Part shown: piece by piece, positions 36,844 to 46,111 of the stretch
How the letters are laid out: every line of letters starts with the position of its first letter
How positions within the stretch are numbered: the first letter of the stretch is position 1
Assembly: GCA_903642225.1 (NCBI GenBank)
Contig: CAHJWI010000012.1
Span: 25,003-89,002, forward strand
Source: Acidobacteriaceae bacterium
GTDB taxonomy: Bacteria > Acidobacteriota > Terriglobia > Terriglobales > Acidobacteriaceae
Direction of reading: 5' to 3'
Length of the DNA: 64,000 nt
Notes under the pieces: generated by a model
Told to the model about the DNA's origin: nothing
Seen by the model: only the letters and a program-made list of their open reading frames with translations
Databases searched by the model: none
Program-made: the position numbers and the translations under genes

Positions 36844-37236
36844 ATGTTTGCTCGTGCGCGAAAGTTGCTAAGCCTGGTGCTTTGCCTGCTGCTTACAGCG
36901 GCGGTGGTCCCGGCTGCCCGGGCATGCAGGTTGGCGGATGCGAGCAATGCGGTGCGGATGTCCACGTGTGACAAGCCCTGCTGTCCCGGAGAGAACGGGC
37001 ATGCGCCGGTAAAACGCAACGGCGAGCAAACCGGGGCGTGTGACGTACATTGTTCTGCGCTCACCGTGCCGGTCGTGGAGAGTGCAGTTCCTGTTCGGCA
37101 CGGAGCGACCTGTCGGTTAGCGGTCAGCACGCTGCATGACGGGACATATGAGGGTGCGAGCTCGGCAGATGCTGAGCAGGCAATTTTTCTGACACAACCG
37201 CTAGAACGTTCCGCCTTTTCCCCACTTCGTATCTGA
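36844..37236 (+). CDS. Cys-rich secreted protein of the copper operon
   Basis: A 130-aa protein with a clear signal peptide (ARKLLSLVLCLLLTAAVVPAARA). The mature part has seven cysteines and several histidines, concentrated in STCDKPCCPGENGH and GACDVHCS. Such a pattern suits periplasmic metal binding or disulfides. ATG 36844 follows TAAAGG. It precedes the multicopper oxidase and TolC-family genes on the same strand, so a role in copper handling is inferred from context. I do not recognise a named family. Confidence 0.6.
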   Translation: MFARARKLLSLVLCLLLTAAVVPAARACRLADASNAVRMSTCDKPCCPGENGHAPVKRNGEQTGACDVHCSALTVPVVESAVPVRHGATCRLAVSTLHDGTYEGASSADAEQAIFLTQPLERSAFSPLRI

Positions 37237-37335
37237 TCTGTTTGTTTCCTGATCGGCATGCATGTTTGGGTGCCAGTGCGTTCGCGATTACACGCGATCC
37301 GGACAACTGCAGTTTTCAAAGAGAGGGGTTGGGCG

Positions 37336-39039
37336 ATGAGCAATCGCAGAAGTTTTTTGCAGCGCGCTTTTGGTATTGGCGCGGGCATGCTTGCGGCACC
37401 GGCGCTGGCGGAGGCCGGCAGTGCGGTCGGTGCGCCGGTGGGGTCTGGCGGCAGCAATGCTGGGCCGGCGTCAAATAGCGCCGCGCTTGTGAAACAGGGT
37501 GCGCGTGCGGGTGGAGCCGGGCGTCCGCCTGTCGCGGTGGTGACGACAGACGTTGCTGATTTACCGTTCGAGGTGGAAGACGGCTGGAAGGTGTTTCGGC
37601 TGCGCGCCGAGCCGGTGCGCCGAGAGATTGTGCCTGGCAAGATCGTTGATCTGTGGGGATATAACGGTTCTGCCCCGGGACCGACGATTCAAGTGTCTCA
37701 AGGGGACAAGGTGCGGGTGCACTTCACAAATGGGCTACCAGAGCCGACATCGATTCACTGGCACGGGTTTGAGGATCAGATTCGGTACGATGGCATGCCG
37801 AACATCTCGCAGCACGCGGTGCCGCCGGGTGGCAGCTACACGTACGAGTTCGAGATTCACCAAACCGGCACATTCTTCTATCACTCGCACATGGCCATGC
37901 AGGAGATGGTGGGCATGCTTGGCGGATTCATCATGCACCCACGCGAGGCGCACACGCCGGCGCCGGATCATGACTTCCTGATCCACCTGCAGGAGTACGC
38001 CGTGCTGCCGAGCAGCACTGTTCCGAACAGCATGAACATGGAATACAACTGGCTGGTGCTGAACGGCAAGAGCGGTCCGGCACCGACGCCGCTGGTAGTA
38101 CGGCAGGGCAGCCGGGTACGTATTCGTTTTGTAAATCTGGGCATGGATCACCATCCCATGCATCTGCATGGGCATACGTTCTACATCACCGGAACAGAGG
38201 GTGGGCGCATTCCGGAGACGGCGTGGTGGCCGGGCAATACGGTGCTGGTGGGTGTGGCGCAGGCCCGGGAGATTGAGTTTGTGGCGAACAATCCGGGCGA
38301 CTGGATGCTGCACTGTCACCTGCCGCACCACATGATGAACCAGATGAGCAGCAATGTGGGCCGCATGAGCCGATTGGCGGCGAAGAAGGGTATGCCGGCG
38401 GGCGTCGACATGGAGAATGGCATGGGCATGCTGAACGGCACGCCGACGGTGCCGTTGGGTGACGACTACGGCAGTAGCTTGGGCCTTGGGATGGGCGTTG
38501 CGGCGACGTCGGATATGTCGACCACCAATGGCATGCTGACGACGAAAAGCAGCGGTGCCGGCATGGACATGAAGCAGGGCAGCATGGCGGGCGACGGTGG
38601 CATGATGGCGCAGATGATGCAGCAGGGCATGCAGCGGCTGGAGATTGCGCCGGATGCGAATACGGTTCCTAACTATCCGCAGGATGCCTTTATGGAAGGG
38701 CCGATGATGAACATGGATGCAATGGTGGACAAGCCGGAGAACTACGGCCTGCCCGCGGGGTGGAGCGAAAACATGCAAGGCATGATGACCTTTGTGCGCG
38801 TGATGCCATCGGTGCAGTACGACGAGGTGATGCGGCGCGTTGCAGCGGCAAAGGGAACCATGGCCTTGCCAACGACTGCCAACGCCCAATCTCACGCGGC
38901 CGGCGCAGAAGGCGGGGCCAAAAAGGCTTCGTCCAAGCCGCAACACCGTACTCAGCCGGCCAACACGCCGATGAAGATGGACTCTTCCATGAAGATGGAT
39001 GGCATGAGCATGGTGCCGCAGGGTGAGGTACAGCAATGA
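37336..39039 (+). CDS. CopA-like multicopper oxidase, Met-rich
   Basis: A periplasmic multicopper oxidase of 567 aa, probably oxidising Cu(I) as part of copper tolerance. The N-terminus has a twin-arginine signal (MSNRRSFLQRAFGIGAGML). All four copper-ligand motifs are visible: SIHWHGF, FYHSHM, HHPMHLHGHTF and LHCHLPHH. The C-terminal third is methionine-rich (GDGGMMAQMMQQGMQ) and ends MKMDSSMKMDGMSM, typical of Cu(I)-binding segments. Start 37336 places the Tat motif at the N-terminus. An upstream in-frame ATG at 37258 would not. The stop overlaps the next start (ATGA). Confidence 0.92.
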   Translation: MSNRRSFLQRAFGIGAGMLAAPALAEAGSAVGAPVGSGGSNAGPASNSAALVKQGARAGGAGRPPVAVVTTDVADLPFEVEDGWKVFRLRAEPVRREIVPGKIVDLWGYNGSAPGPTIQVSQGDKVRVHFTNGLPEPTSIHWHGFEDQIRYDGMPNISQHAVPPGGSYTYEFEIHQTGTFFYHSHMAMQEMVGMLGGFIMHPREAHTPAPDHDFLIHLQEYAVLPSSTVPNSMNMEYNWLVLNGKSGPAPTPLVVRQGSRVRIRFVNLGMDHHPMHLHGHTFYITGTEGGRIPETAWWPGNTVLVGVAQAREIEFVANNPGDWMLHCHLPHHMMNQMSSNVGRMSRLAAKKGMPAGVDMENGMGMLNGTPTVPLGDDYGSSLGLGMGVAATSDMSTTNGMLTTKSSGAGMDMKQGSMAGDGGMMAQMMQQGMQRLEIAPDANTVPNYPQDAFMEGPMMNMDAMVDKPENYGLPAGWSENMQGMMTFVRVMPSVQYDEVMRRVAAAKGTMALPTTANAQSHAAGAEGGAKKASSKPQHRTQPANTPMKMDSSMKMDGMSMVPQGEVQQ

Positions 39040-40526
39040 GCCGGGCACATACATACCTTTTGTTTGGAGTTGTTGCTGGTTGTGCGGCACTTCCGATGTC
39101 AGGGCAAACGGACATGCCGGGTATGGACCACTCGTCAATGACCATGGGGGAGACAGCGGACCGCAAGCCACAGGCGAACTCGGCCGTGCCACTGCCACCC
39201 ACGAAGACGCCGCAGCGGCTGCCGAGCACGCTGCAGGAGCAAGAGCATCCGCAGCAGCAGACGGGCTCACCGCACGCCGCCGTGCCGGATCTGCTTGCTG
39301 ATGTGCGGACGCGCACGCCGCAGGCATTGCTGTTCTTTGTGCAGAAGGCACTTGCCACCAACCCAACCATTCGCATTGCGGCGGCACAGGTCAGCCGTTT
39401 GGAAGGGAATGCAAGGCAGGAAGGGCTGTGGTCGAACCCGGAAGTGGGCTATGAAGCCGACCACATTCGCGGTGGTAGTTACCATGGCGGCGAGCAGGGC
39501 GGTTATGTGCAACAGACTGTGCCGCTGGCAGGTCAACGCTCTTCTGCGAGTGCCGCTGGACGTGCGTACGCAAAGGCAGCCACCGCTGCACTGGATGCCC
39601 AGAAAGAGCAGGTAAAAAGTGGGGTAGAGCAGGCCTTTTACGCTGCGCTGGCCATGCAGCAGCAGGTGCAGGTTCGTGCCAACCTCATGCGCGTGACCAT
39701 GGACGCCGCTGAGACGGCGCACCAGCTGGCGAATGTGGGCCAGGCCGATGCGCCGGACATTCTGCAAAGCGAGGTGGAACGCGAGGAAGCAGTGCTGGAC
39801 TATGCCACGGCACAACGCGAGTATCGGAAGGCGTTTGCGCTGCTCGCGGCAGTGTCAGGAGACAATCGAATGCCGATGACGCCGTTGCTGGGAGACCTTG
39901 CCGCGGTGCCGCAACTGACAGACGACGCCGCTGAACACGCAGCGGAGAGCAGCCCAACAATGCAGGTGACCCGGCAGAGGGCGACCGCAGCGGAAGCGGC
40001 AGTGCGTGCCGCGCGCAGGCAACAGATGCCGCAGCTGACCCTGCACGCCGGGCTACAGCAGAGCAACGAACCCCTGGAAAGCACGGGTGGCCGGGTGGGC
40101 CTTGTAGGTGTGGCTCAGGCTGGCATCACGCTGCCGCTGTGGAACCGGAACCAGGGTGCCGTGGAAGCAGCGAAGTCGGCCGCCGTCATGTCGGACTCTG
40201 AAGTCGCTCGAACAGACTTGCAGTTGCGTCTGCAGGCCGAGCAGACGTTACAGGATTATTCGACGGCTCAACTAGCGGTGCAGCGCTACCGTGACGAACT
40301 GCTACCACGTGCAGAGCGTGCTTATGAGCTATATCGCGAGAAGTATGCCACCATGGCAGCCGCATATCCTCAGGTTCTGGTGTCGCAGCGCACGCTGTTT
40401 CAGCTGCAGGTGGAATACGTTCGCGCACTGAACCAGGCATGGCAGAGCGCGATTTTGCTGCAACACGGATTGCTGCATGGCGGTTTAGACGTTATGGAAA
40501 TGGGAACGGCAAACAGCAGGGAGTAG
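39036..40526 (+). CDS. TolC-family outer-membrane channel, CusC-like
   Basis: A 496-aa efflux channel subunit. The N-terminus has a signal sequence with a possible lipobox (VAGC at about residue 16), followed by a Met/His segment (DMPGMDHSSMTMG) that could bind copper, then a proline-rich linker and two OEP helical repeats (for example TNPTIRIAAAQVSRLEGNAR). It probably forms the outer-membrane exit of a metal pump, yet no inner-membrane RND or periplasmic adaptor gene is adjacent. The start overlaps the multicopper-oxidase stop by four bases, indicating co-translation. Confidence 0.87.
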   Translation: MSRAHTYLLFGVVAGCAALPMSGQTDMPGMDHSSMTMGETADRKPQANSAVPLPPTKTPQRLPSTLQEQEHPQQQTGSPHAAVPDLLADVRTRTPQALLFFVQKALATNPTIRIAAAQVSRLEGNARQEGLWSNPEVGYEADHIRGGSYHGGEQGGYVQQTVPLAGQRSSASAAGRAYAKAATAALDAQKEQVKSGVEQAFYAALAMQQQVQVRANLMRVTMDAAETAHQLANVGQADAPDILQSEVEREEAVLDYATAQREYRKAFALLAAVSGDNRMPMTPLLGDLAAVPQLTDDAAEHAAESSPTMQVTRQRATAAEAAVRAARRQQMPQLTLHAGLQQSNEPLESTGGRVGLVGVAQAGITLPLWNRNQGAVEAAKSAAVMSDSEVARTDLQLRLQAEQTLQDYSTAQLAVQRYRDELLPRAERAYELYREKYATMAAAYPQVLVSQRTLFQLQVEYVRALNQAWQSAILLQHGLLHGGLDVMEMGTANSRE

Positions 40527-40650
40527 CTCTCTTCTGTTGCTTCGCGGTCATGTGCATCCCGTCAAGCGCGGCGACCGCTACTATGCGCGCCGGCGACGAG
40601 GTTCGCATCGCGATACAACCCGCAACTCGGCGAAGCTGTCTTCCCAAGCA

Positions 40651-41772
40651 ATGGACCAGCAGCCCCCGATGGACACCGAGGCCGGAACTAACACGTATGC
40701 CGCACGAGCCGAAGCATGGGCCCGTGACATGGCGCAGCGTCCGGCCATTCAGACAGAGGCCGGTATGGCTGCGGAAATTGCAGCATTGCGCGGGGCAGGC
40801 CTGCTGTGCCTGCCTGCACGCGATGCAGGATTTCACTTTGCGTTATTGGAGGCGCTGAGCTGGATCGGTTTTGGAAATCTGGCCGTCGGCAGGCTTATGG
40901 AAGGACATCTGAACGCGCTGCTGCTCGTGAGCAGGTTCGGTACCGTGCAGCAGTATGAGTCCGCCAGGGAGCTTGCAGGTGACGGGAAACTCTTCGGCGT
41001 GTGGAATACGGGTGAGGCGGAACCTGTTCGTCTGCTTCTGCAGGATGACACATTGCAGATGCGTGGACGGAAGACCTTTGGTTCAGGCGCGGCTTTGGTG
41101 CAACGACCCATTGTGACCGCAGACCTGGCGGGTAAAGGCTGGCAGATGACGCTTGTGCCGATGGAGTCGGCGTCTCTGGTGATTGATCGCGACTCCTGGC
41201 ATCCAGTTGGCATGGAAGCGTCATTCAGCTTTGACATTGATTTCACAGGAACCCTGCTTGTACAGAAAGATCTCATTGGCCAGGCGAATGCGTTTTACCA
41301 GGAACCGGCGTTCAGCGGAGGTGCTGTGCGCTTTGCGGCGGTACACGCGGGCGGTGCACGCCGGTTGTTGCACGACTTTACCCTCTGGCTAAAGGTGCGC
41401 AATCGAGCAGCTGACCCGCACCAAGCCATGCGTCTTTCCCGTTGTGTGCAGCTTGTCCAAGGTATGCAGCTATGGGTGCACCACGCGGCAAGATGTTCTG
41501 CTACATACTTTGACTGCAATGATGCTGAGTCTGCGGCATTGATGGTGCATGCTGCCGACATGATGCGCACCGTGGTGGAGCGTGATACCGCAGAGGTGAT
41601 GCGACTGGTGACCGTGGGGGTAGGTGCCCATGGATTGCTGGAGCCGAATTCGTTCGGGCCTGTGCTGCGTGATCTAACGATGTACCTAAGGCAGCCTGCA
41701 CCTGATCGCATTGCCATGCGCATCGCAGAATCGCACCTGCGCGATGACAGCATGTCGACACCGTTTGTGTGA
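40651..41772 (+). CDS. Acyl-CoA dehydrogenase-like protein
   Basis: A 373-aa protein resembling FAD-dependent acyl-CoA dehydrogenases: an all-helical N-terminal domain, a beta-barrel segment (RKTFGSGAALVQRPIVTA) and a C-terminal helical bundle (HGLLEPNSFGPVLRDLTMYL). The canonical catalytic glutamate cannot be placed with confidence, so the reaction is uncertain. ATG 40651 is the first sensible start, with another at 40669. TACTAT at 40579 may be its -10. A NodS-like methyltransferase gene follows after 15 nt, and a GT2 gene converges. This set suggests modification of an amino sugar or glycolipid rather than fatty-acid oxidation. Confidence 0.72.
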   Translation: MDQQPPMDTEAGTNTYAARAEAWARDMAQRPAIQTEAGMAAEIAALRGAGLLCLPARDAGFHFALLEALSWIGFGNLAVGRLMEGHLNALLLVSRFGTVQQYESARELAGDGKLFGVWNTGEAEPVRLLLQDDTLQMRGRKTFGSGAALVQRPIVTADLAGKGWQMTLVPMESASLVIDRDSWHPVGMEASFSFDIDFTGTLLVQKDLIGQANAFYQEPAFSGGAVRFAAVHAGGARRLLHDFTLWLKVRNRAADPHQAMRLSRCVQLVQGMQLWVHHAARCSATYFDCNDAESAALMVHAADMMRTVVERDTAEVMRLVTVGVGAHGLLEPNSFGPVLRDLTMYLRQPAPDRIAMRIAESHLRDDSMSTPFV

Positions 41773-41787
41773 GAGAGGGAAATTCGC

Positions 41788-42396
41788 ATGGAAGATCGAA
41801 ATTCGCACACTGCTGGCTCATTGCCACAGCAGTATTTCGATGATGTATACGCAGCTAATCCGGATCCATGGGGTTTTGAGACGAGTCCGTATGAAGCAGA
41901 AAAGTATGCGGCATCGCTTGCTGCCCTCGAACGGCCAACGTACCCGAATGCGCTAGAAATCGGTTGTTCCATCGGAGTGTTTACACGCATGCTGGCACCG
42001 CGCTGTGATGCTCTTCTAGCGCTGGACATTGCGGAACGAGCTTTGGCTTTGGCACGTGTGCGCTGCGCCGATCAGCCTCATGTCCAATTTGATCAGCGTA
42101 GCTTGCCTGACCAATTTCCCGACGGCATGTTCGATCTGGTCACGGTATGCGAGGTGGGCTACTACTGGTCTGCTGAAGATCTTCTACGTGCCTGCCTGGC
42201 CGTTGCACAACACCAGGCGGAAGGAGCAGAGCTGCTGCTGGTGCACTGGACACCTACCGTAGCGGACTACCCGCAGGCGGGAGATGCCGTTCACGATACA
42301 TGGCTGCGGCAGCCATGGTGGCATGCCTTTGTGTCGCAACGTCATCCGCTCTACCGGCTCGATGTGTTGCGACGGTCTCATCAAGTTGTCGTATAA
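41788..42396 (+). CDS. NodS-like SAM-dependent methyltransferase
   Basis: A 202-aa class I methyltransferase. The SAM-binding motif I is ALEIGCSIGVFTRML. The N-terminus (YFDDVYAANPDPWGFETSPY) matches the NodS group, whose founder N-methylates the glucosamine of Nod-factor backbones. The C-terminus ends YRLDVLRRS. It follows the acyl-CoA dehydrogenase-like gene by 15 nt with GAGAGGGA upstream. Its last 143 bp overlap the 3' end of the glycosyltransferase gene on the opposite strand. Confidence 0.85.
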   Translation: MEDRNSHTAGSLPQQYFDDVYAANPDPWGFETSPYEAEKYAASLAALERPTYPNALEIGCSIGVFTRMLAPRCDALLALDIAERALALARVRCADQPHVQFDQRSLPDQFPDGMFDLVTVCEVGYYWSAEDLLRACLAVAQHQAEGAELLLVHWTPTVADYPQAGDAVHDTWLRQPWWHAFVSQRHPLYRLDVLRRSHQVVV

Positions 42397-43519
42397 GGTT
42401 GTGAACTTTGCCTAGTTCTGTCTGGATATCTCCGTCCTGCACGGAATCGACTAAACCACTCCGGACGCGAGCGTCGCCGTCAAGTGCCTGCCATGCTAAC
42501 TCGGGCGTGCCAAACATGGATGCGGTGCTTCTCAAATCGTAAGAATTCATGCGCAGGAGCAGGCTCACGTGCTGCCAGTTGTTCTTGCCCTGCATTGCAT
42601 CGCGCAACATAGCTTTCGCCATACAGCGCCGGTGATGGAACGCTGAAGATGGCACACGGAACTCAGTCGTGCGATGCCATTGCCGTAATTGTTCGCTCAA
42701 GCCGACAGGTGCACGCCCCCGCGTGCGTGCAGAGGTGTAGACGCGTACGCGTGGCTCATGACGGAAGCGCATGCCCGCTCCGACCAGAGCGCGGTAAAAT
42801 GCCAGGTCTTCAAGCAATGGCGTGGGCTGCATGCCGTCACACGCGTCGTAGGCGTGCAACGTACACGCCAGGCTTGCGCCAAAATTATGATGGTGCCTAG
42901 GCCAGGGATCATGCGGCAGCGGATCCAGCAAGGACTCGAGCCGGCAAACAGCATGCAGATAGCGGCGGTCAAGTGCGTAGGCGAGGCGTGCATGCCGCGC
43001 AAGAGAATGGCGTTCTGCAGATGGCACGATGATGTCTCCGCCGACTGCGTCTGCGCCGCGGTCGATGGCGGCCATAGTCTCTGCGAGCCAGCACTGATTC
43101 ACACGTGTGTCTGCGTCTGTAGTGAGCAGAAGCGACCGGTGTACCCCCTTTGACGACGTGTCCGTCGCGCTGCGTAAACGTAATGCGGCCTGCTGCATAA
43201 GTAGGCTGCGAGCACTGCCGACATGTGCGTGCTGGTTATGAAAGGTGTGCTCAACGACGTGCACTTGCATGTCTGGATGGCTACCCGCAAATCGCCGTGC
43301 AACATGAGCCGAAGCATCGGTACAGTTATTCAGCAAGAGCAGCACTTCGTACCGCTCCTTTTCGATCGGCTTGCCGCACGGACTTTGTTGAATGTACAAA
43401 GCGTTGAGACACTGCTCTAGGCGCTGCTGTTCATTGCGAACAGGAATGCCAATGGACATACTGCAACGCGGATGAGGCAGGCGCAGCGTGCTGAAGGCGG
43501 GATGGCAGAGTGTTCGCAT
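42254..43519 (-). CDS. Family 2 glycosyltransferase
   Basis: A 421-aa GT-A fold glycosyltransferase. The N-terminal strand is MSIGIPVRNEQQRLEQCLNA, the metal-binding DxD-like motif is LLTTDADTRV and the acceptor region includes HNFGASLACTLHAYDA. No membrane helices are apparent, so it probably acts in the cytoplasm. The C-terminal 47 residues are encoded opposite the 3' end of the methyltransferase gene, which is long for a convergent overlap and may reflect loss of an earlier stop. The codons in the acceptor half are less biased than elsewhere. Substrates unknown. Confidence 0.85.
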   Translation of the reverse strand: MRTLCHPAFSTLRLPHPRCSMSIGIPVRNEQQRLEQCLNALYIQQSPCGKPIEKERYEVLLLLNNCTDASAHVARRFAGSHPDMQVHVVEHTFHNQHAHVGSARSLLMQQAALRLRSATDTSSKGVHRSLLLTTDADTRVNQCWLAETMAAIDRGADAVGGDIIVPSAERHSLARHARLAYALDRRYLHAVCRLESLLDPLPHDPWPRHHHNFGASLACTLHAYDACDGMQPTPLLEDLAFYRALVGAGMRFRHEPRVRVYTSARTRGRAPVGLSEQLRQWHRTTEFRVPSSAFHHRRCMAKAMLRDAMQGKNNWQHVSLLLRMNSYDLRSTASMFGTPELAWQALDGDARVRSGLVDSVQDGDIQTELGKVHNLIRQLDETVATHRAGRADDVATQRHATMAAAAMYRERHLPPAGSPLR

Positions 43520-43716
43520 GTACAGCTAACGGCATAGGACACACGTCATGTGGAACAGGATGCCACCTTGACCCGTTGCTGCAGTCGAAAAATCACGCGC
43601 GCTGTTGTACTTGGAACGTGCGTGTCGTTGTGTGGAGGAAGCGCAAAACATCTCCGGGTGCATGAACCGCATCTACTTACAGACAGTCAAGTAAATAGAC
43701 TCTAAAGGAGTTGCAG

Positions 43717-44907
43717 ATGCCGGCCGATATCCGGGAGGACGCCTCGTTACACACAAAATCGGGCGACTCTGAGGTACCGGCAATCGCGGATATCATCTGC
43801 TTTAGCCACCTTCGTTGGGATTTTGTATTTCAGCGACCGCAGCATCTCCTGTCTCGAGCAGCACTGGGTTGTCGCGTCTTTTATATCGAAGAGCCGTTAT
43901 TCGAGTCTACAGGTCGGCCCATGTTGCGCACGCGTGTGGTAGAGGGAGGAGTTGTACTTGTGCAGCCTGTGCTGCCGGAGGCACTTCAGCAGGGCTCTAC
44001 TTCAAGTTTAGCGATCACGTCGGCTAATGCCGATCTAATTAAACAGCTCTTAGAGGAGAACAACGTCACGGAGTTTGTAAGCTGGTACTACACACCGATG
44101 GCTTTGGCTTTCACCCGAAGTTTGCAGCCCGCAGCCGTGGTATACGACTGTATGGATGAGCTATCCGGCTTCCGTGGTGCGCCTGCCAACTTGCTGGAAT
44201 TAGAGCGGGAGTTGATGGGTTGTGCGGATGTCGTCTTTACCGGCGGAGCAAGCTTGTATGAGAGCAAGCGGGGCAGCCACCCGCACGTGTATCTTTTCCC
44301 ATCCAGCGTGGATGTAAGTCACTTTACGCAGGCCTTGGCTGAACAGGAGGATCCGATAGACCAGGCACACATTCCTCATCCGCGTGTCGGGTTCTATGGT
44401 GTGCTCGATGAACGAATGGATTTCAGTCTGCTTGCACGTGTGGCGGATCTCCGCCCAAAGGTGCAATTCATACTGGTTGGTCCATTGGCGAAAATTCGAC
44501 CAGGCGACTTGCCGAGACGAGCCAACCTTCACTACCTGGGTTCGAAGAGTTATATGGAACTTCCCACATATCTTGCCGGCTGGGATGCGGCGATGTTGCC
44601 ATTTGCGCTTAATGAGGCTACGCGATTCATAAGCCCTACAAAAACGCCGGAGTACCTGGCAGCGCGCAAGCAAAGCGTGTCCACACCTATCCAGGACGTG
44701 GTGAAACCGTACGGCGATGATGGTTTAGTTGCAATTGCGGCAACGGCCGAAGCGTTTGCAACGGCAGTGGACGGAGCTCTAAAGCCGCCGGGCGTGGAGT
44801 GGTTGGCAAAGGTGGAGGCGATGCTGGCGAAAAGTTCCTGGGATCTCACATGGGAGGGAATGCGAAGCAACGTTGCCGTGGCACTTGCAAATAAACATGA
44901 GGTATAG
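43717..44907 (+). CDS. Glycosyltransferase, GT4/TuaH-like
   Basis: A 396-aa GT-B fold protein. It begins with a nucleotide-sugar transferase N-domain (IICFSHLRWDFVFQRPQHLL), has AVVYDCMDELSGF in the middle and a C-domain with the donor-binding block PHVYLFPSSVDVSHF and FISPTKTPEYLAARK. These features resemble teichuronic-acid-type glycosyltransferases. ATG 43717 has AAAGGAG at 7-nt spacing. The downstream neighbour is UDP-galactopyranose mutase, so the pair may build a galactofuranose-containing polysaccharide. The 197-bp interval upstream holds a possible -10 (TAGACT, 43696) and nothing else I can name. Confidence 0.85.
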   Translation: MPADIREDASLHTKSGDSEVPAIADIICFSHLRWDFVFQRPQHLLSRAALGCRVFYIEEPLFESTGRPMLRTRVVEGGVVLVQPVLPEALQQGSTSSLAITSANADLIKQLLEENNVTEFVSWYYTPMALAFTRSLQPAAVVYDCMDELSGFRGAPANLLELERELMGCADVVFTGGASLYESKRGSHPHVYLFPSSVDVSHFTQALAEQEDPIDQAHIPHPRVGFYGVLDERMDFSLLARVADLRPKVQFILVGPLAKIRPGDLPRRANLHYLGSKSYMELPTYLAGWDAAMLPFALNEATRFISPTKTPEYLAARKQSVSTPIQDVVKPYGDDGLVAIAATAEAFATAVDGALKPPGVEWLAKVEAMLAKSSWDLTWEGMRSNVAVALANKHEV

Positions 44908-44962
44908 CGGCGCGCAGGATCAGCCGTGTTGAGCAGCGAAACGCAACCGAACGGAGATACGA

Positions 44963-46111
44963 TTGTTTGATTTTCTTGTTGTAGGTGCAGGGTTTGCAGG
45001 GTCTGTGGTCGCTGAGCGTATGGCAGCGCACGGCTACCGTGTTCTTGTCGTGGATCGGCGGGAACACATTGCCGGTAATGCGTACGACTGTCTAGATGAT
45101 GCGGGTATCCTGATTCATCGTTACGGCCCACACATATTCCACACGAACTCCAGCGAGGTTGTGCAGTATCTTTCGCAGTTCACGGAATGGCGACCTTACG
45201 AGCATCGTGTGCTGACCTGTGTCGACGGCAATCTGCTGCCTATGCCTATCAACATCGACACCGTTAATGGGTATTTCGGCACAACCCTGGATGCTGAAGG
45301 AGTCGCGGCGTTAATGTCGTCCTTGGCTGAGAAGCGCGAGCGCATCCAGACGTCGGAGGACTTGGTGGTAAGCCAGGTCGGTCAGGAGCTGTACGAAAAG
45401 TTTTTCCGCAACTACACGCGAAAGCAGTGGGGACGTGACCCGAAGGAGTTGGATTCCTCCGTTGCCGCGCGTGTGCCGTTCCGCCTGAGCCACGACGACC
45501 GGTACTTCACCGACACCTTTCAAGCCATGCCGCGCGCAGGTTACACCGCCATGTTCGAGCGAATGCTCGCGAATCCATTAATTGAGGTGCGTCTGGGTGT
45601 GAACTACACGGAGGTTCGCAAAACCGTTCCACACCGTACGCTGGTTTTTACAGGCCCTATCGACGAGTACTTCGGCTTTCGCTACGGCAAACTGCCGTAC
45701 CGCTCTTTGGAGTTCAAGCACGAGACGCACGCGTCAGAGCAGGTGCAGCCAGCCGCAGTGGTGAATTACCCGAACACTGAGGAGTACACCCGTGTAACGG
45801 AGTTCAAGTATCTGACAGGCCAGCGACACAGTTCCACCAGTGTTGTGTACGAGTATCCGCGCGCCGAAGGCGATCCTTACTACCCGGTGCCGTGTCAGAG
45901 TAGCTCGGAGCTGTTCGCCCGTTACCGTGCGCTTGCTGAGCGAGAAAAGCACGTGTATTTCCTTGGCCGTCTGGCAAACTACAAGTACTTCAACATGGAC
46001 CAAGTTATTGCGCAGGCTTTAAAGACGGCGAGACGCATGGTCGAAGAAACCAAACGCTCGCCGCAGGCTGTGCCGGTGGAAGCGGCCAGCCTTCAAATCG
46101 TTGCGGCCTAG
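44963..46111 (+). CDS. glf: UDP-galactopyranose mutase
   Basis: A flavoenzyme of 382 aa that converts UDP-galactopyranose to UDP-galactofuranose, the donor for galactofuranosyl residues in surface glycans. The FAD-binding Rossmann motif is LVVGAGFAGSVVAERMA. Other family landmarks are RREHIAGNAYD, GPHIFHTN, NYTRKQWGRDP and the C-terminal GRLANYKYFNMDQVI. The start is TTG at 44963, preceded by GGAG at 6-nt spacing. Its stop abuts the stop of the convergent glycosidase gene, and the likely terminator hairpin lies inside that gene. Confidence 0.94.
   Translation: MFDFLVVGAGFAGSVVAERMAAHGYRVLVVDRREHIAGNAYDCLDDAGILIHRYGPHIFHTNSSEVVQYLSQFTEWRPYEHRVLTCVDGNLLPMPINIDTVNGYFGTTLDAEGVAALMSSLAEKRERIQTSEDLVVSQVGQELYEKFFRNYTRKQWGRDPKELDSSVAARVPFRLSHDDRYFTDTFQAMPRAGYTAMFERMLANPLIEVRLGVNYTEVRKTVPHRTLVFTGPIDEYFGFRYGKLPYRSLEFKHETHASEQVQPAAVVNYPNTEEYTRVTEFKYLTGQRHSSTSVVYEYPRAEGDPYYPVPCQSSSELFARYRALAEREKHVYFLGRLANYKYFNMDQVIAQALKTARRMVEETKRSPQAVPVEAASLQIVAA

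Noticed and set aside
37735..39387. Minus-strand 550-codon frame opposite the multicopper oxidase gene
   Set aside because: The His-rich composition comes from reading Met-rich codons backwards. The plus-strand copper-ligand motifs are definitive.
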